From PHAA01 sp964494735 (GTDB lineage Bacteria; Bacillota; Syntrophomonadia; Syntrophomonadales; Syntrophomonadaceae), in assembly GCA_964494735.1 (NCBI GenBank), contig CAZBSD010000003.1, forward strand, positions 1 through 64,000: a stretch of 64,000 nucleotides of DNA. The letters run 5' to 3'. The notes under the pieces are model-generated. The model searched no databases and was not told where the DNA came from. It saw nothing but the letters and a program-made list of their open reading frames with translations. Positions 53,683 through 63,010 of the stretch are shown one piece after another. Every line of letters starts with the position of its first letter. Position 1 is the first letter of the stretch. A program made the translations under genes and the position numbers.

Positions 53683-54660
53683 ATGTCGGTTCGTGACGGG
53701 ATTTTAACCGCATTGAGACAGAATGAGGGCATTTGGGTATCGGGACAAACATTGAGCGAGAGCTTGAATGTGTCCCGGACCGCCATCTGGAAGCACATCA
53801 AGAATTTATCGGAGGAAGGGTATGAAATAGAATCCCATTCAAAAAAGGGCTACCGTATCAGTGGGCCGGCCGATGTCCTGACCCCTGAGGAAGTCCGCCT
53901 GAATCTGAGCACCCAGGTTTTTGGCCAGCAGCATTATCTCTATTTCCGAGAGATTGATTCCACCAACAACCGGGCCAAGATCCTGGCCGGAGAAGGTTAC
54001 CCGGAGGGAACCGTGGTGGTCGCGGATATGCAGACCGCCGGCCGGGGGCGCCGGGGCCGCACTTGGTATTCACCCTCCAACCAGGGGATATATGTGTCCA
54101 TCATTTTAAGGCCGGCCCTGCCCCCGCGCGAAATAGCCCGGATATCCCTGGTGGCGGCGGTGGCGGCAGCGGAGACGCTGCGCGAGGGTTTCGGCCTGGA
54201 CGCCCTGATCAAATGGCCCAATGATATTTTGATCGACCATAAGAAGATAGGGGGCATACTGTCGGAGGCGGTCATCGATACCGTGGGCCTGGACTACGTG
54301 GTAGTAGGGATAGGCCTGAACATCAACAATGATCTCAGCCAGTTCCCCGCCGATCTGCGCATGCCGGCCACTTCGCTGCTGGCTGAGAAGAGCCATCCGG
54401 TATCCAGGGTTAAGATCCTGCAGCACTTGTTGGCCAGCCTGGAGGAATGTTACCGGCAGCTGTTGGCTGGTGATTTCGAATCTATCCTGGCCCGCGCCCG
54501 GGCTTTGTCGATGGTGATCGGGCAGGAGGTAAGGTTGGAAACGGCGGATGGCTTTGTAGTGGGTCGGGCGGTCGACATCAATGCGGAGGGTTATCTGATG
54601 GTGGTAAGTCCAGACGGTTTGGTACAGGCGGTCATGTCCGGGGAGATAGATGTTATGTGA
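53683..54660 (+). CDS. birA: Bifunctional biotin-protein ligase/biotin operon repressor
   Basis: A 325-residue class II BirA. The N-terminal winged helix is ILTALRQNEGIWVSGQTLSE. The ligase core has REIDSTNNRAK, TAGRGRRGRTWYSP (biotinyl-AMP loop), IKWPNDILIDHKKIGGIL and VVGIGLNINND. It biotinylates carboxylases and represses biotin genes; a candidate operator stands between it and bioY. Confidence 0.95.
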   Translation: MSVRDGILTALRQNEGIWVSGQTLSESLNVSRTAIWKHIKNLSEEGYEIESHSKKGYRISGPADVLTPEEVRLNLSTQVFGQQHYLYFREIDSTNNRAKILAGEGYPEGTVVVADMQTAGRGRRGRTWYSPSNQGIYVSIILRPALPPREIARISLVAAVAAAETLREGFGLDALIKWPNDILIDHKKIGGILSEAVIDTVGLDYVVVGIGLNINNDLSQFPADLRMPATSLLAEKSHPVSRVKILQHLLASLEECYRQLLAGDFESILARARALSMVIGQEVRLETADGFVVGRAVDINAEGYLMVVSPDGLVQAVMSGEIDVM

Positions 54661-54685
54661 TCTGGGCGCCATAGGTCAGCCAAGA

Positions 54686-54718
54686 TTGTTAACCATAATT
54701 TTATTTTCCGGTTGACGA
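54686..54718. promoter_or_regulatory. BirA operator-like inverted repeat upstream of bioY
   Basis: TTGTTAACC, 15 bases, GGTTGACGA. The arms match as an inverted repeat at seven of nine positions, and the layout is that of the Firmicute BirA box (TTGTAAACC-N14/15-GGTTTACAA). The right arm contains a TTGAC that could be a -35 element. Confidence 0.65.
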
Positions 54719-54750
54719 TGCCCCTGCAATCAACATAAACTATGGTAAGA

Positions 54751-54790
54751 AGCTAACCAGTCAGGTTGAATGGTTAGCTGTCATTTTTTC
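54751..54790 (+). terminator. Hairpin between birA and bioY
   Basis: AGCTAACCA and TGGTTAGCT form a perfect 9-bp stem with an 11-base loop, followed by GTCATTTTTTC. It ends 18 bases before bioY, so it may act as an attenuator of bioY as well as the birA terminator. Confidence 0.7.
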
Positions 54791-54807
54791 TGGATGGTGG
54801 GTCGAAT

Positions 54808-55347
54808 ATGAAAAACAGTGAACAAAATCGTTTGCGGCAGATGGTCTACGCCGCCATGTTTGGGGCTTTGACTGCGGTCGGCGCCCTGATCGTCATTCCT
54901 TTGCAGCCCTTACCCATAACCCTGCAGTCCTTCTTTACCGGCCTGGCCGGGGTCTTGCTGGGAAGCCGGGCGGGCGCATCGAGCCAGGTCGTCTATGTCT
55001 TACTGGGGGTGATCGGCCTGCCGGTTTTTGCCGGGGGCAAGTCCGGCGTCGGGACACTGCTGGGCCCCAGCGGGGGCTACCTGCTGGGATTTATAGTGGC
55101 GGCCTACATAATCGGCCGGGTGATTGAATCCCACCGTGATCCGGGTGTGGTTTGGACCGGGATGGCAGTAGGGCTGGGCTACCTGGCCATCTATGCGGTG
55201 GGCACTGTCCAGTTGGCCCTGATAACCCACTTCTCATGGTCCCAGGCCTTGCTGGTAGGAGTAGTTCCATTTATCTTTGGTGACTTGCTGAAACTGGCCG
55301 CTTGCGCCTGGCTGGGACCCAAGTTCCGCTCTCTGATCAAGCTATAG
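54808..55347 (+). CDS. bioY: Biotin ECF transporter S component
   Basis: A 179-residue BioY with six membrane helices; marks are QPLPITLQSFFTGLAGVLLG, GKSGVGTLLGPSGGYLLGF and a C-terminal GDLLKLAACAWLGPKF. Binds biotin within the membrane. Ten bases ahead of the ATPase gene, followed by the T component. Confidence 0.95.
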   Translation: MKNSEQNRLRQMVYAAMFGALTAVGALIVIPLQPLPITLQSFFTGLAGVLLGSRAGASSQVVYVLLGVIGLPVFAGGKSGVGTLLGPSGGYLLGFIVAAYIIGRVIESHRDPGVVWTGMAVGLGYLAIYAVGTVQLALITHFSWSQALLVGVVPFIFGDLLKLAACAWLGPKFRSLIKL

Positions 55348-55357
55348 GAAGGTCAAA

Positions 55358-56230
55358 ATGATACAAATCGCCAACCTGTCATATTCATACGGTCCCGGCC
55401 AGCTTTTCGCCTTGGACGATGTCAACCTGACCATCGGGGCGGGAGAATACCTGGCTGTCATAGGCCCCAACGGCTGCGGCAAGACTACCTTGATACGCCA
55501 CCTGAATGCCCTGTTGGTTCCGACCACGGGCCAGGTCCTGGTAAACGGCCTCGATACCGCTTTACCGCGCAACCGCCGGGAGGTCCGCCGCCTGGTAGGT
55601 ATGATATTCCAAAGCCCTGATAACCAGATCGTAGGCATGACGGTTGAGGAAGATGTCGCCTTCGGACCCGGCAACCTGGGGCTGCCCTCGGTAGAGTTGC
55701 GCCAGCGGGTGGACCGATCGCTGGCTGTGGTAGGGTTGGCCGGCCTGGAAGCACGGGCGCCCCATACCCTGTCGGGGGGGCAGAAACAACTGCTGGCCAT
55801 TGCCGGCATCCTGGCCATGGATCCCAAAGTCATAGTCCTGGACGAGCCGACCTCCTCCCTGGACCCTGCTGGCCGGACGATGGTTTACGATCTCTTGAAG
55901 CGATTGAAACAGTCGGGGATCACCATCATCCATGTCACTCAGGATATGGATGAAGCCGCCCAGGCGGAGCGGGTCCTGGTGATGCACCGGGGACAAATAG
56001 CCGCGGCTGGTTCCCCCCGGGAGGTTTTAACCCGGGTGGACTGGCTTAATACAATGGGGTTGGAAGCGCCCCGCATCACCCAGTTGATGAATTACCTGCG
56101 CAAGGCCGGCCTGGATGTCGATGGGGGTATCCTGGGCGCGGCCGAGGCCAGTCAGGCCCTAGCCGCATATTTTGCCAGGCTCGGGCTCACGGCGGGCGCC
56201 AATCAGCTAGAGAGGGATGATGGCCATTAA
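55358..56230 (+). CDS. ECF transporter ATPase (BioM type)
   Basis: A 290-residue ABC ATPase: Walker A GPNGCGKTT, Q-loop FQSPDNQIVGMTVEEDVAFG (CbiO/EcfA type), signature LSGGQKQLLAI, Walker B VIVLDEPTSSLD. Only one ATPase is present in this operon, so it probably forms a homodimer, as in dedicated BioMNY systems. Overlaps the T-component gene by 14 bases. Confidence 0.93.
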   Translation: MIQIANLSYSYGPGQLFALDDVNLTIGAGEYLAVIGPNGCGKTTLIRHLNALLVPTTGQVLVNGLDTALPRNRREVRRLVGMIFQSPDNQIVGMTVEEDVAFGPGNLGLPSVELRQRVDRSLAVVGLAGLEARAPHTLSGGQKQLLAIAGILAMDPKVIVLDEPTSSLDPAGRTMVYDLLKRLKQSGITIIHVTQDMDEAAQAERVLVMHRGQIAAAGSPREVLTRVDWLNTMGLEAPRITQLMNYLRKAGLDVDGGILGAAEASQALAAYFARLGLTAGANQLERDDGH

Positions 56231-57005
56231 TAACCTGATTCAATATCATCCTACCGATTCCCCCGTTCACCGCTTGGACCCCCGGGTCAAGATACTGGCC
56301 GTAATAAGTCTCAGTTTCGTGTTTCTGCGGGTCGACACAGCCGGCCTGGCATTTTCCCTGCTGATCCTGACGGTATCAGCCTGGTTAAGCCGGATCCGGC
56401 TGGGTAAGTTGTTGAGGACACTGCGACCGGTCCTGCCCTTTTTCTTGGTATTGTTCCTGCTCTATGCTTTCTTTACCCCGGGAACGGTATGGCTGAATAT
56501 GGCCCCGTTTCCCCTCCAGGTGACAGTGGATGGCCTAAACCTGGCGGTCACCCAGGTGGGCAAATTCCTGCTTCTGGTAGTTGTGGCCTCGCTGCTGACC
56601 ATGACCACCCGGGCTGATGAGCTCACATTCGGTTTGGAGAGGATTTTGCGGCCCCTCAATTTATTCGGCATCTCCTCCCATGACCTGGCCATGATGGTCT
56701 CCCTGGCTCTTCGTTTCATCCCTGAAGTGACGATCGAATTGAACACCATCCGCCAGGCCCAGCTGGCCCGGGGAGTGGATTTCGACAAGCGGAGCTGGCT
56801 TACGGCGATGCGCACCATCAGCTACCTGGCCGCACCACTGGTGGTAAATGTGCTGCGCCGCTGTGACACATTGGTGGAAGCCATGGAATCACGCGGCTAC
56901 GGCCCTGGCGGACGCACCTACTTGCATGAACGGCACTTAAAAGCCATTGATTTCGGCTTCATGGCGGCCCTTATCCCGCTGGCCGCCATTATCATCCTGA
57001 TTTAA
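56217..57005 (+). CDS. ECF transporter T component (BioN type)
   Basis: A 262-residue membrane protein with five or so helices and the coupling motifs of EcfT (HRLDPRVKILAVISLSF start; RQAQLARGVDF and MESRGYGPGG with the Arg-Gly pairs that contact the ATPase). Links ATP hydrolysis to BioY. Confidence 0.93.
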   Translation: MMAINNLIQYHPTDSPVHRLDPRVKILAVISLSFVFLRVDTAGLAFSLLILTVSAWLSRIRLGKLLRTLRPVLPFFLVLFLLYAFFTPGTVWLNMAPFPLQVTVDGLNLAVTQVGKFLLLVVVASLLTMTTRADELTFGLERILRPLNLFGISSHDLAMMVSLALRFIPEVTIELNTIRQAQLARGVDFDKRSWLTAMRTISYLAAPLVVNVLRRCDTLVEAMESRGYGPGGRTYLHERHLKAIDFGFMAALIPLAAIIILI

Positions 57006-57045
57006 AAAAAAAAGACAGGGCTGCATCCGAAAGCAACAACCCTGT
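57004..57045 (-). terminator. Terminator, leftward
   Basis: ACAGGG and CCCTGT with a run of ten T on the minus strand. It would end a leftward transcript from the small frame at 57146-57343, so that frame may be expressed. Confidence 0.55.
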
Positions 57046-57145
57046 ATTAGGAAGGAATATATTTGGATCGGTAAGGACGATCCAGATGTCACTTTACTTA
57101 TAAAGCAATTTTCATGCCAAAGAATATCCCGGCTGCTGCAATTGA

Positions 57146-57343
57146 TCATCTCATTGCTTCCTGCAATCCTCCCGCCAACGCATACATCGAATTTCTTTCT
57201 CCCATATCTTCGGCCCAGATAAGCTCCCCTCCTATCGCAATCTCCCTTCGGGTCTCTGTATTTGATTTCAGATATGAAACCAAATGAGTCAGTTTTGTAC
57301 AGCTTGACTCAATTCGACACACAATTCGGCATTCAACACCCAC
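57146..57343 (-). CDS. Short hypothetical frame before the leftward terminator
   Basis: 65 residues from GTG 57343 (VGVECRIVCRIESSCTKLTH ... GGLQEAMR). No motif known. The following leftward terminator is the main support. Weak ribosome site (AAGGGG). Confidence 0.3.
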   Translation of the reverse strand: MGVECRIVCRIESSCTKLTHLVSYLKSNTETRREIAIGGELIWAEDMGERNSMYALAGGLQEAMR

Positions 57344-57492
57344 ACCCCTTATCTGTTCAATAAACCTTACAAATGTATGGCCTTCAGAACATCGAGCATA
57401 ATACTGACAGCTTGAATAGACGCATCTGAATGGTATGTATCTTGCAATATAAAAAGCTAGTATTTGCAGAAGGGTGGTCCATAAAAGTGCTT

Positions 57493-57687
57493 ATGCGGCG
57501 GGTCACGGTTAAAGATGAAATAAGTCCCTGGCGGGACAAGCAGGGAATAGTAGTTTCTGTGCGGATCAATGCCGACTCATCAGAAGGTAAAAACGGCAGT
57601 GGATTGGCCAAAGTCAGGATAGGTGATAATCTTACCGAATGGATCGCCTTCGAGCGATTGAATATCAATGAGCCTTGCCTAAAATGA
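57493..57687 (+). CDS. Small hypothetical protein, KOW-like pattern
   Basis: 64 residues from ATG 57493: MRRVTVKDEISPWRDKQGIV, then VSVRINAD and LAKVRIGDNLTEWIAFERLN. A G-I-V-V-x-V strand after a charged turn resembles a small beta-barrel, but no family can be named. Besides this frame and its neighbour the 774 bases between the ECF operon and cobB are empty. Confidence 0.4.
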   Translation: MRRVTVKDEISPWRDKQGIVVSVRINADSSEGKNGSGLAKVRIGDNLTEWIAFERLNINEPCLK

Positions 57688-57779
57688 CTTCGTCTCCGCT
57701 CTTCTGGCCATCCCCACTGTCACTGCATTCATGAATCCGTTCCAGGATAATATAGACAAGCGGGGAGACCGGCCAGAGT

Positions 57780-59144
57780 TCATTGGCAACGGTATCCTTG
57801 GCAGGCTTGCAGAAAAGTGCCCACCATGGTGGGGTTGGAGCGCAGGTGGAGGTGCACATAAGAAGCAACCAGGTTCCCGGCGCTGAAGCCATCGTATCGT
57901 GCCTCGTCCCGCATGCCCCCGGTTATCGAGAAGGCATGGTCGGCGGGGTCGATGTTTTCAACCGTAGAGAAGTGGAATTCATGGCCGCGCAGAACATCTC
58001 CCCGGCGGCCCACGATGGTATCCTGCCGGACGCAAGCCTCCACATAACCCAAGGCCTGCAGCTGCCGGGTCATCGTGATCCGGGCCGGCACTATCCCTGC
58101 GGTGTTCCAACTCCGCCCCTCCCAGTCGTAGATCTGCCCGCTCAGGTACATCAAGCCGCCGCACTCCGCCAAAATCGGCATCCCGGCCTGGTTTGCCTCT
58201 CGCAGCTGACTGATCATACCTTCATTGCCGGCCAGCTCATCAAGGAACATCTCCGGAAACCCTCCGCCGATGTATAGGCCGTCAACCGGGGGCAGCGAGA
58301 CATCGTCGAGGGGACTGAAAAAGACCAGCCGGGCTCCCATCTCCTCCAGGAAATCCAGACTGTCCTGGTAATAGAAGCTGAAGGCCCGATCGCGGGCGAC
58401 GCCGATCTTAACATCATATTTGGGGGGCTCCGTCGGGTTGAAAATATCCAGTTGCGGAGCCTGACTGGCTATCTGCCGCAGGGCGTCCAGATCGAGGTGT
58501 TTCTCCATATGGTCGGCCATTTGATTCAGTTTGTGGGTAAGTTCGGGATTTTCATCCGCCGGCAGCAATCCCAGATGCCTCTCCGGCATGCTTAGGCGGG
58601 TTTCCCCCGGCAGGCAGCCGATGACCTTGACCCCCAGTTCCTTTTCCATATCGGGGACGATCCACTGCTTATGATATTCGCCGCCCTTGTTCAGGATGAA
58701 TCCCTGTATGCGGACATCTGGGCAATAATCCATAAATCCCTTGGCCACCGCTATACAGCTCTGGGCCATCGCCCCCACATCAATGACTAGAATAACTGGA
58801 ACTTCCAGCATCAGGGCTATATCCGCGCTGCTGGCCTTGATCCGTTCTCCCCGGGCCCCGTCATAGAAACCCATAACCCCTTCTATTATGGAAATGTCGG
58901 CTGAGGCGGAATTACGGGCGAAGATCGTCTCCACCACCGAGCGGCTGCCCATCCAGCTGTCCAGATTATGGGAGGGGCGCCCGGCGGCATGGCGATGCAA
59001 ACCAGGATCTATATAATCTGGCCCCACTTTGAACGGCTGTACCGTCGTGCCCCGCCGGCTCAGAGCTCTCATCAAGCCCAGGGATACGGTCGTCTTGCCG
59101 ACGCTGCTGTGCGTCCCGGCTATCATTACCCGCGGATAGTTCAA
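57780..59144 (-). CDS. cbiA: Cobyrinate a,c-diamide synthase
   Basis: A 454-residue CobB/CbiA amidotransferase. ATP loop AGTHSSVGKTTVSLGLMRAL, DSWMGSRSVVE, and a C-terminal glutaminase domain with PILAECGGLMYLSG, the nucleophile Cys, and a late HEFHFSTVE. It starts with TTG (59144) behind AGGTGG. It amidates cobyrinate (or Ni-sirohydrochlorin in CfbB relatives); with no other corrin gene nearby, the family call is firm but the exact substrate less so. Confidence 0.9.
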   Translation of the reverse strand: MNYPRVMIAGTHSSVGKTTVSLGLMRALSRRGTTVQPFKVGPDYIDPGLHRHAAGRPSHNLDSWMGSRSVVETIFARNSASADISIIEGVMGFYDGARGERIKASSADIALMLEVPVILVIDVGAMAQSCIAVAKGFMDYCPDVRIQGFILNKGGEYHKQWIVPDMEKELGVKVIGCLPGETRLSMPERHLGLLPADENPELTHKLNQMADHMEKHLDLDALRQIASQAPQLDIFNPTEPPKYDVKIGVARDRAFSFYYQDSLDFLEEMGARLVFFSPLDDVSLPPVDGLYIGGGFPEMFLDELAGNEGMISQLREANQAGMPILAECGGLMYLSGQIYDWEGRSWNTAGIVPARITMTRQLQALGYVEACVRQDTIVGRRGDVLRGHEFHFSTVENIDPADHAFSITGGMRDEARYDGFSAGNLVASYVHLHLRSNPTMVGTFLQACQGYRCQ

Positions 59145-59279
59145 ATCGATCCACCTGCCTGCAAGTATATTTGGCTGATACTATCCTATTTCATTCAAAT
59201 GTGCTTGTAAATTAGAATCTGGCCGTCGTTCACTGCCAAACATATAACAGCCGCAAGCAGGTGCCGCATTTCTGGTTGA

Positions 59280-59495
59280 CACCATTGCATTCTCTCCTTA
59301 TATTTAAATCGTGAACGAAAATACAGTGTCAGCGCCACCCTGGCCATAATCAATTTGGGCGTCAACCAGTGGATCGTCCCCAAGCAGATCTCCCCACAGG
59401 AGATGATCGATATGGTCCTCTCTTTTCATCATACCCTGGCCCTTGATCCGGTCAGGGACCAAGGCCCGGCAACGGGATCGAAAACAAGGGAATAA
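59280..59495 (+). pseudogene. Fragment resembling a TetR-type regulator C-terminus
   Basis: An open frame of 71 codons without a start codon: RERKYSVSATLAIINLGVNQ ... WIVPKQISPQEMIDMVLSFHHTLALD. The helical pattern and end resemble the ligand-binding half of a TetR-family protein. The DNA-binding half is missing. The remaining parts of 59145-59692 hold nothing else. Confidence 0.4.
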
Positions 59496-59692
59496 TACTT
59501 GTCGCCGCCGCGAAGAATGAAACCAAAGACCAGTAAACCATGTCCCAGATAGGTAAACCCCAAATTCCAGATCCATCATTTCAACCGGTCAGACCACCAC
59601 AGACATGGACCAAATTCCTGTCCCGGTACCAGGCTGGTTGAACCGCAAGACCAGGCATACCTGATTCAGGTAAATTAATGAGGAGGGATATC

Positions 59693-61348
59693 ATGAAGGT
59701 AGTAATTGTTGGAGGCGTGGCTGGAGGAGCCAGTGCTGCAGCCCGGTTGAGAAGACTGGATGAGGAAGCCGAGATAATCATGTTTGAGCGGGGCGAATAC
59801 ATATCCTTCGCCAACTGCGGCCTGCCCTATTATGTAAGCGGAGTCATTCCCAAAAGGACCAGCCTGCTGGTCCAGACCCCCAAGGCCATGAAGAGCCGTT
59901 TCAATATCGACGTGCGCACCATGAGCGAGGTGGTCCGGGTCCGCTCCACCCATCAGGAGGTGGAGGTCAAGAACCTGGTCAGCGGGGAAACCTACACCGA
60001 GAGCTACGACTACCTGGTCCTGTCCCCGGGAGCTTCGCCCATCATACCGGATATCCCCGGGGTAGACCTGCCCAACGTTTTCACCATCCGCAACGTCCCT
60101 GACAGCGACATGGTCAAACAGTATATAGACACCAATCAGCCCGCCGTGGTGGCGGTCATCGGTGCCGGTTTCATCGGCCTGGAGATGGCGGAAGTTCTAG
60201 CCGCCCGGGGAGTGGAAGTCCATGTACTGGAAGCATCGGATCAGGTGATGGGTCCTCTGGATCGCGACATGGCGGCTATCGTCCATCAATACATGGTCAA
60301 TCAAGGTATAAATCTGCACCTCAAGAGCCAGGCGACCGCTATCGAGGGTACCGACAAAGCGGCAGCGGTACGTTTGGCGGATGGAAGTTCGGTGCCTGCC
60401 GACATGATCATCCTGGGTATAGGGGTCCGTCCCGAAACAGACCTGGCCCGCCAGGCTGGCTTGGCCATTGGTCCCACCGGCGGCATCCAGGTCAACGATT
60501 ACCTGCAGACTTCGGATCCCTTCGTATATGCAGCCGGCGATGCGGTCCAGAAGCGAGATTTCGTCACCGGCCGCCTGACCCTGGTGCCCATGGCCAGTCC
60601 CGCCAATAGGCAAGGCCGCATCATCGCCGATAACATCTGCGGCCGCCAGATAAAATATAAGGGGGCCCAGGGGACCGGCATCGTCAGGATCATCGACCTG
60701 GTATGCGCGACCACCGGTGCCAACAGCAAGGTACTGAAACAACAGAACCTGCCCTACCAATCCTGTGTCATCCATCCCGCCCCTCATGCCACCTATTACC
60801 CGGGCGGATCGCAGATGACCCTCAAGCTTTTGTTCGCTCCTGATACCGGCAAGGTCCTGGGTGGTCAGATTGTTGGATACGAAGGAGTGGATAAACGTAT
60901 TGACGTGCTGGCCACTGCCATCCGGGCCGGGATGACTGTCTTCGACCTGCAGGAATTAGAACTGGCTTATGCCCCGCCCTTCTCCTCGGCCAAGGACCCG
61001 GTCAACATGGCGGCCTATACCGCTGGCAACATAATCAATGGTGATGTCGAGGCGGTTGACTGGCTGGATGTGCCGGCAATGGTGGAACAGGGTGTCTGGC
61101 TCTTGGATGTGCGCACCGAGCGCGAAGTGGAGAAAGGTGCCATCCAAGGGGCTTACAATATACCTCTGGATGAGCTGCGCAGCCGGTTGGACGAAATACC
61201 CCGTGACCGGGTGGTGGCAGTCTCCTGCCAGGCTGGTTTGCGCTCCTATATTGGTACCCGCATCCTGCGGCAGCATGATTTCGACGTCAGGAACATATCC
61301 GGCGGGTACAAAATGTATGAGATCCTGCGGGCTGACAAGCTCATCTAA
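59693..61348 (+). CDS. CoA-disulfide reductase with C-terminal rhodanese domain
   Basis: A 551-residue two-domain enzyme from ATG 59693 (GAGGAGGG at 6 bases). Residues 1-445: FAD motif VGGVAGGASAAARLRRLDE, redox Cys in SFANCGLPYYVSG, NAD motif IGAGFIGLEMAEVL. Residues 460-551: rhodanese with VWLLDVRTEREVEKGAI and active Cys in AVSCQAGLRSY. CoADR-RHD proteins reduce CoA disulfides, polysulfides or per-thiols with NAD(P)H. Suggests sulfur or persulfide handling. Confidence 0.93.
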   Translation: MKVVIVGGVAGGASAAARLRRLDEEAEIIMFERGEYISFANCGLPYYVSGVIPKRTSLLVQTPKAMKSRFNIDVRTMSEVVRVRSTHQEVEVKNLVSGETYTESYDYLVLSPGASPIIPDIPGVDLPNVFTIRNVPDSDMVKQYIDTNQPAVVAVIGAGFIGLEMAEVLAARGVEVHVLEASDQVMGPLDRDMAAIVHQYMVNQGINLHLKSQATAIEGTDKAAAVRLADGSSVPADMIILGIGVRPETDLARQAGLAIGPTGGIQVNDYLQTSDPFVYAAGDAVQKRDFVTGRLTLVPMASPANRQGRIIADNICGRQIKYKGAQGTGIVRIIDLVCATTGANSKVLKQQNLPYQSCVIHPAPHATYYPGGSQMTLKLLFAPDTGKVLGGQIVGYEGVDKRIDVLATAIRAGMTVFDLQELELAYAPPFSSAKDPVNMAAYTAGNIINGDVEAVDWLDVPAMVEQGVWLLDVRTEREVEKGAIQGAYNIPLDELRSRLDEIPRDRVVAVSCQAGLRSYIGTRILRQHDFDVRNISGGYKMYEILRADKLI

Positions 61349-61550
61349 ACAATCGACTCCGGTGATGGCGGGCGCCATCGAAGCTGGCCGCCACGGGCAG
61401 GGCGGATGGCTATCCGATTCTGCCCGTCGGGGAGGCCAACAAGCGCCGGGCGGCAAAAGGACCCGGTATCAAAGATCAGCCGGGTGAGGTTCTTTTTCGG
61501 ACACCGGCGAACCAGAAATACCAACCAGTGGCATCCGCCGGTTAACAAAG

Positions 61551-61584
61551 AACCCGCTTCCATCATATTGGCTGGAAGCGGGTT
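61551..61584. terminator. Hairpin in the 61349-61760 gap
   Basis: AACCCGCTTCC and GGAAGCGGGTT are a perfect 11-bp stem with a 12-base loop. It stands between convergent genes; no long T-run. The rest of the 412-base gap shows no coding frame. Confidence 0.6.
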
Positions 61585-61760
61585 TGCTTATTGCGGCTTA
61601 ATAACTTCATTAGGGGCATGCGGAGGTAATCCCCTGTCCGCCCGTTTTATGGACTGCCCGCCAGATCAGGTGCCCGGCCGCCCGCCCTGACATTAACATC
61701 CAACCAGTTTAACATCCGGTTCGAACCAACCCCGAGCCGTTTGGCAGCACCAGCGGCCGA

Positions 61761-62915
61761 TCACACCCCCAGGACAAAATTGGCAAAGATCACCCGCTGC
61801 ATATCAGACACCCCTTCTATCTGGGGAGCAATGATAGCATCGCGGTAGATACGCTCCATGGGGAAGTCCTTGGTCAATCCATAAGAGGCATGGACGTCCA
61901 TGGCCAGCTTGGCCGCTTCCACCGCTGTATCACTTACAAATCCTTTAACCAGAGCCGCTTCGGCCTGGAATTCGTAGGCATTGGTTATCCGGTTGGCCAG
62001 GATATCATTGGCCAGGGTCCCCAAGCGGTAGCACATCCAGCGTGCGCTGTGGTATTTGGCGGCTATATGTCCTATCTTCAGTTGGATGGCCTGGAATTTG
62101 GCGATGGGTTTGCCCCGGTGCAATTTCTCCTTGGCATATTTCAACGCCTCTTCATAGGAAGCCAGGATGCCGCCCAGAGCGATGGCACTGGTGCCTATCT
62201 TCCCGAAGGCGATGCCCAACAACAGGATATTGAAGCCCTTGCCCTTTTCACCCAATAGATTGGAGGCCGGAATCCTGACGTCTTTAAAATCCACATCGTA
62301 AATGGGGCTGCCATGGCCTCCGATTTTGGGCCAGGCAGCAGGGAGGGAGTATCCTTCACAAAATTTATCCACCAGGTAGGCACTGCAACCGCCGTCGTCA
62401 GCATCCTTGCAGAACAGTACTATCGGCCCTGGGTAGCCGGCCGCACTGATGAACCGCTTCGAACCGTTGATGACAACGGTATCCCCTTCCCGGGAGGCGA
62501 TGGTGGTCAGCTGTTTGGGGTCGGAACCGGTGCCGGCCTCAGTGAAGGCGAAGGATGCCTTCAATTCGCCGCTGCAGCATTTGGGCAGGTAATATTCCCG
62601 GTGCTCCTCGGTACCAAATATGGATATGACATCCGAGCCCATCATATGGACCGAATAGATGGTCGCTACCCCTGCACAGGCCCGCGAGATCTGCTCCTGG
62701 ACCAGCACATAGTTCTCATAGCCGGCCGCGCTGCCGCCGTACTTCTCTTCAAAAGGCAACCCGAAGAAGCCCAGGTCGGCCAGGCCGGCCAGTATCTCGT
62801 CGGGCACCTTGTCCTCTTCCTCTATCTGCTCTACCATGGGGGTGATTACGGTGGCGGCAAACTCCCGGGCTGCCTCCTGAATCAGTTGTTGCTCATCAGT
62901 CAGCTTAAAATCCAT
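61761..62915 (-). CDS. Acyl-CoA dehydrogenase (stand-alone paralogue)
   Basis: A 384-residue dehydrogenase parallel to the one at 27327: FAFTEAGTGSDPKQLTT, INGSKRFISAAGYPG, and YRDAIIAPQIEGVSDMQR at the catalytic-Glu position. It has no ETF of its own, so it presumably uses the EtfAB at 24-25.7 kb. A MarR-type gene lies 95 bases upstream on the same strand and probably controls it. Confidence 0.92.
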   Translation of the reverse strand: MDFKLTDEQQLIQEAAREFAATVITPMVEQIEEEDKVPDEILAGLADLGFFGLPFEEKYGGSAAGYENYVLVQEQISRACAGVATIYSVHMMGSDVISIFGTEEHREYYLPKCCSGELKASFAFTEAGTGSDPKQLTTIASREGDTVVINGSKRFISAAGYPGPIVLFCKDADDGGCSAYLVDKFCEGYSLPAAWPKIGGHGSPIYDVDFKDVRIPASNLLGEKGKGFNILLLGIAFGKIGTSAIALGGILASYEEALKYAKEKLHRGKPIAKFQAIQLKIGHIAAKYHSARWMCYRLGTLANDILANRITNAYEFQAEAALVKGFVSDTAVEAAKLAMDVHASYGLTKDFPMERIYRDAIIAPQIEGVSDMQRVIFANFVLGV

Positions 62916-63010
62916 TCCTGTCCCCTCCCAATCATTATTGATCGCATGTTACATGATCTGAAACGCATGTCAGCCCCGCCATGAGGGCCGTTGTCAACGG
63001 CAGTTGCGGC

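Noticed and set aside
61706..61730. tRNA-like T-loop CCGGTTCGAACCAACC
   Set aside because: The flanking bases do not form the T stem, and no anticodon or acceptor stem can be built.
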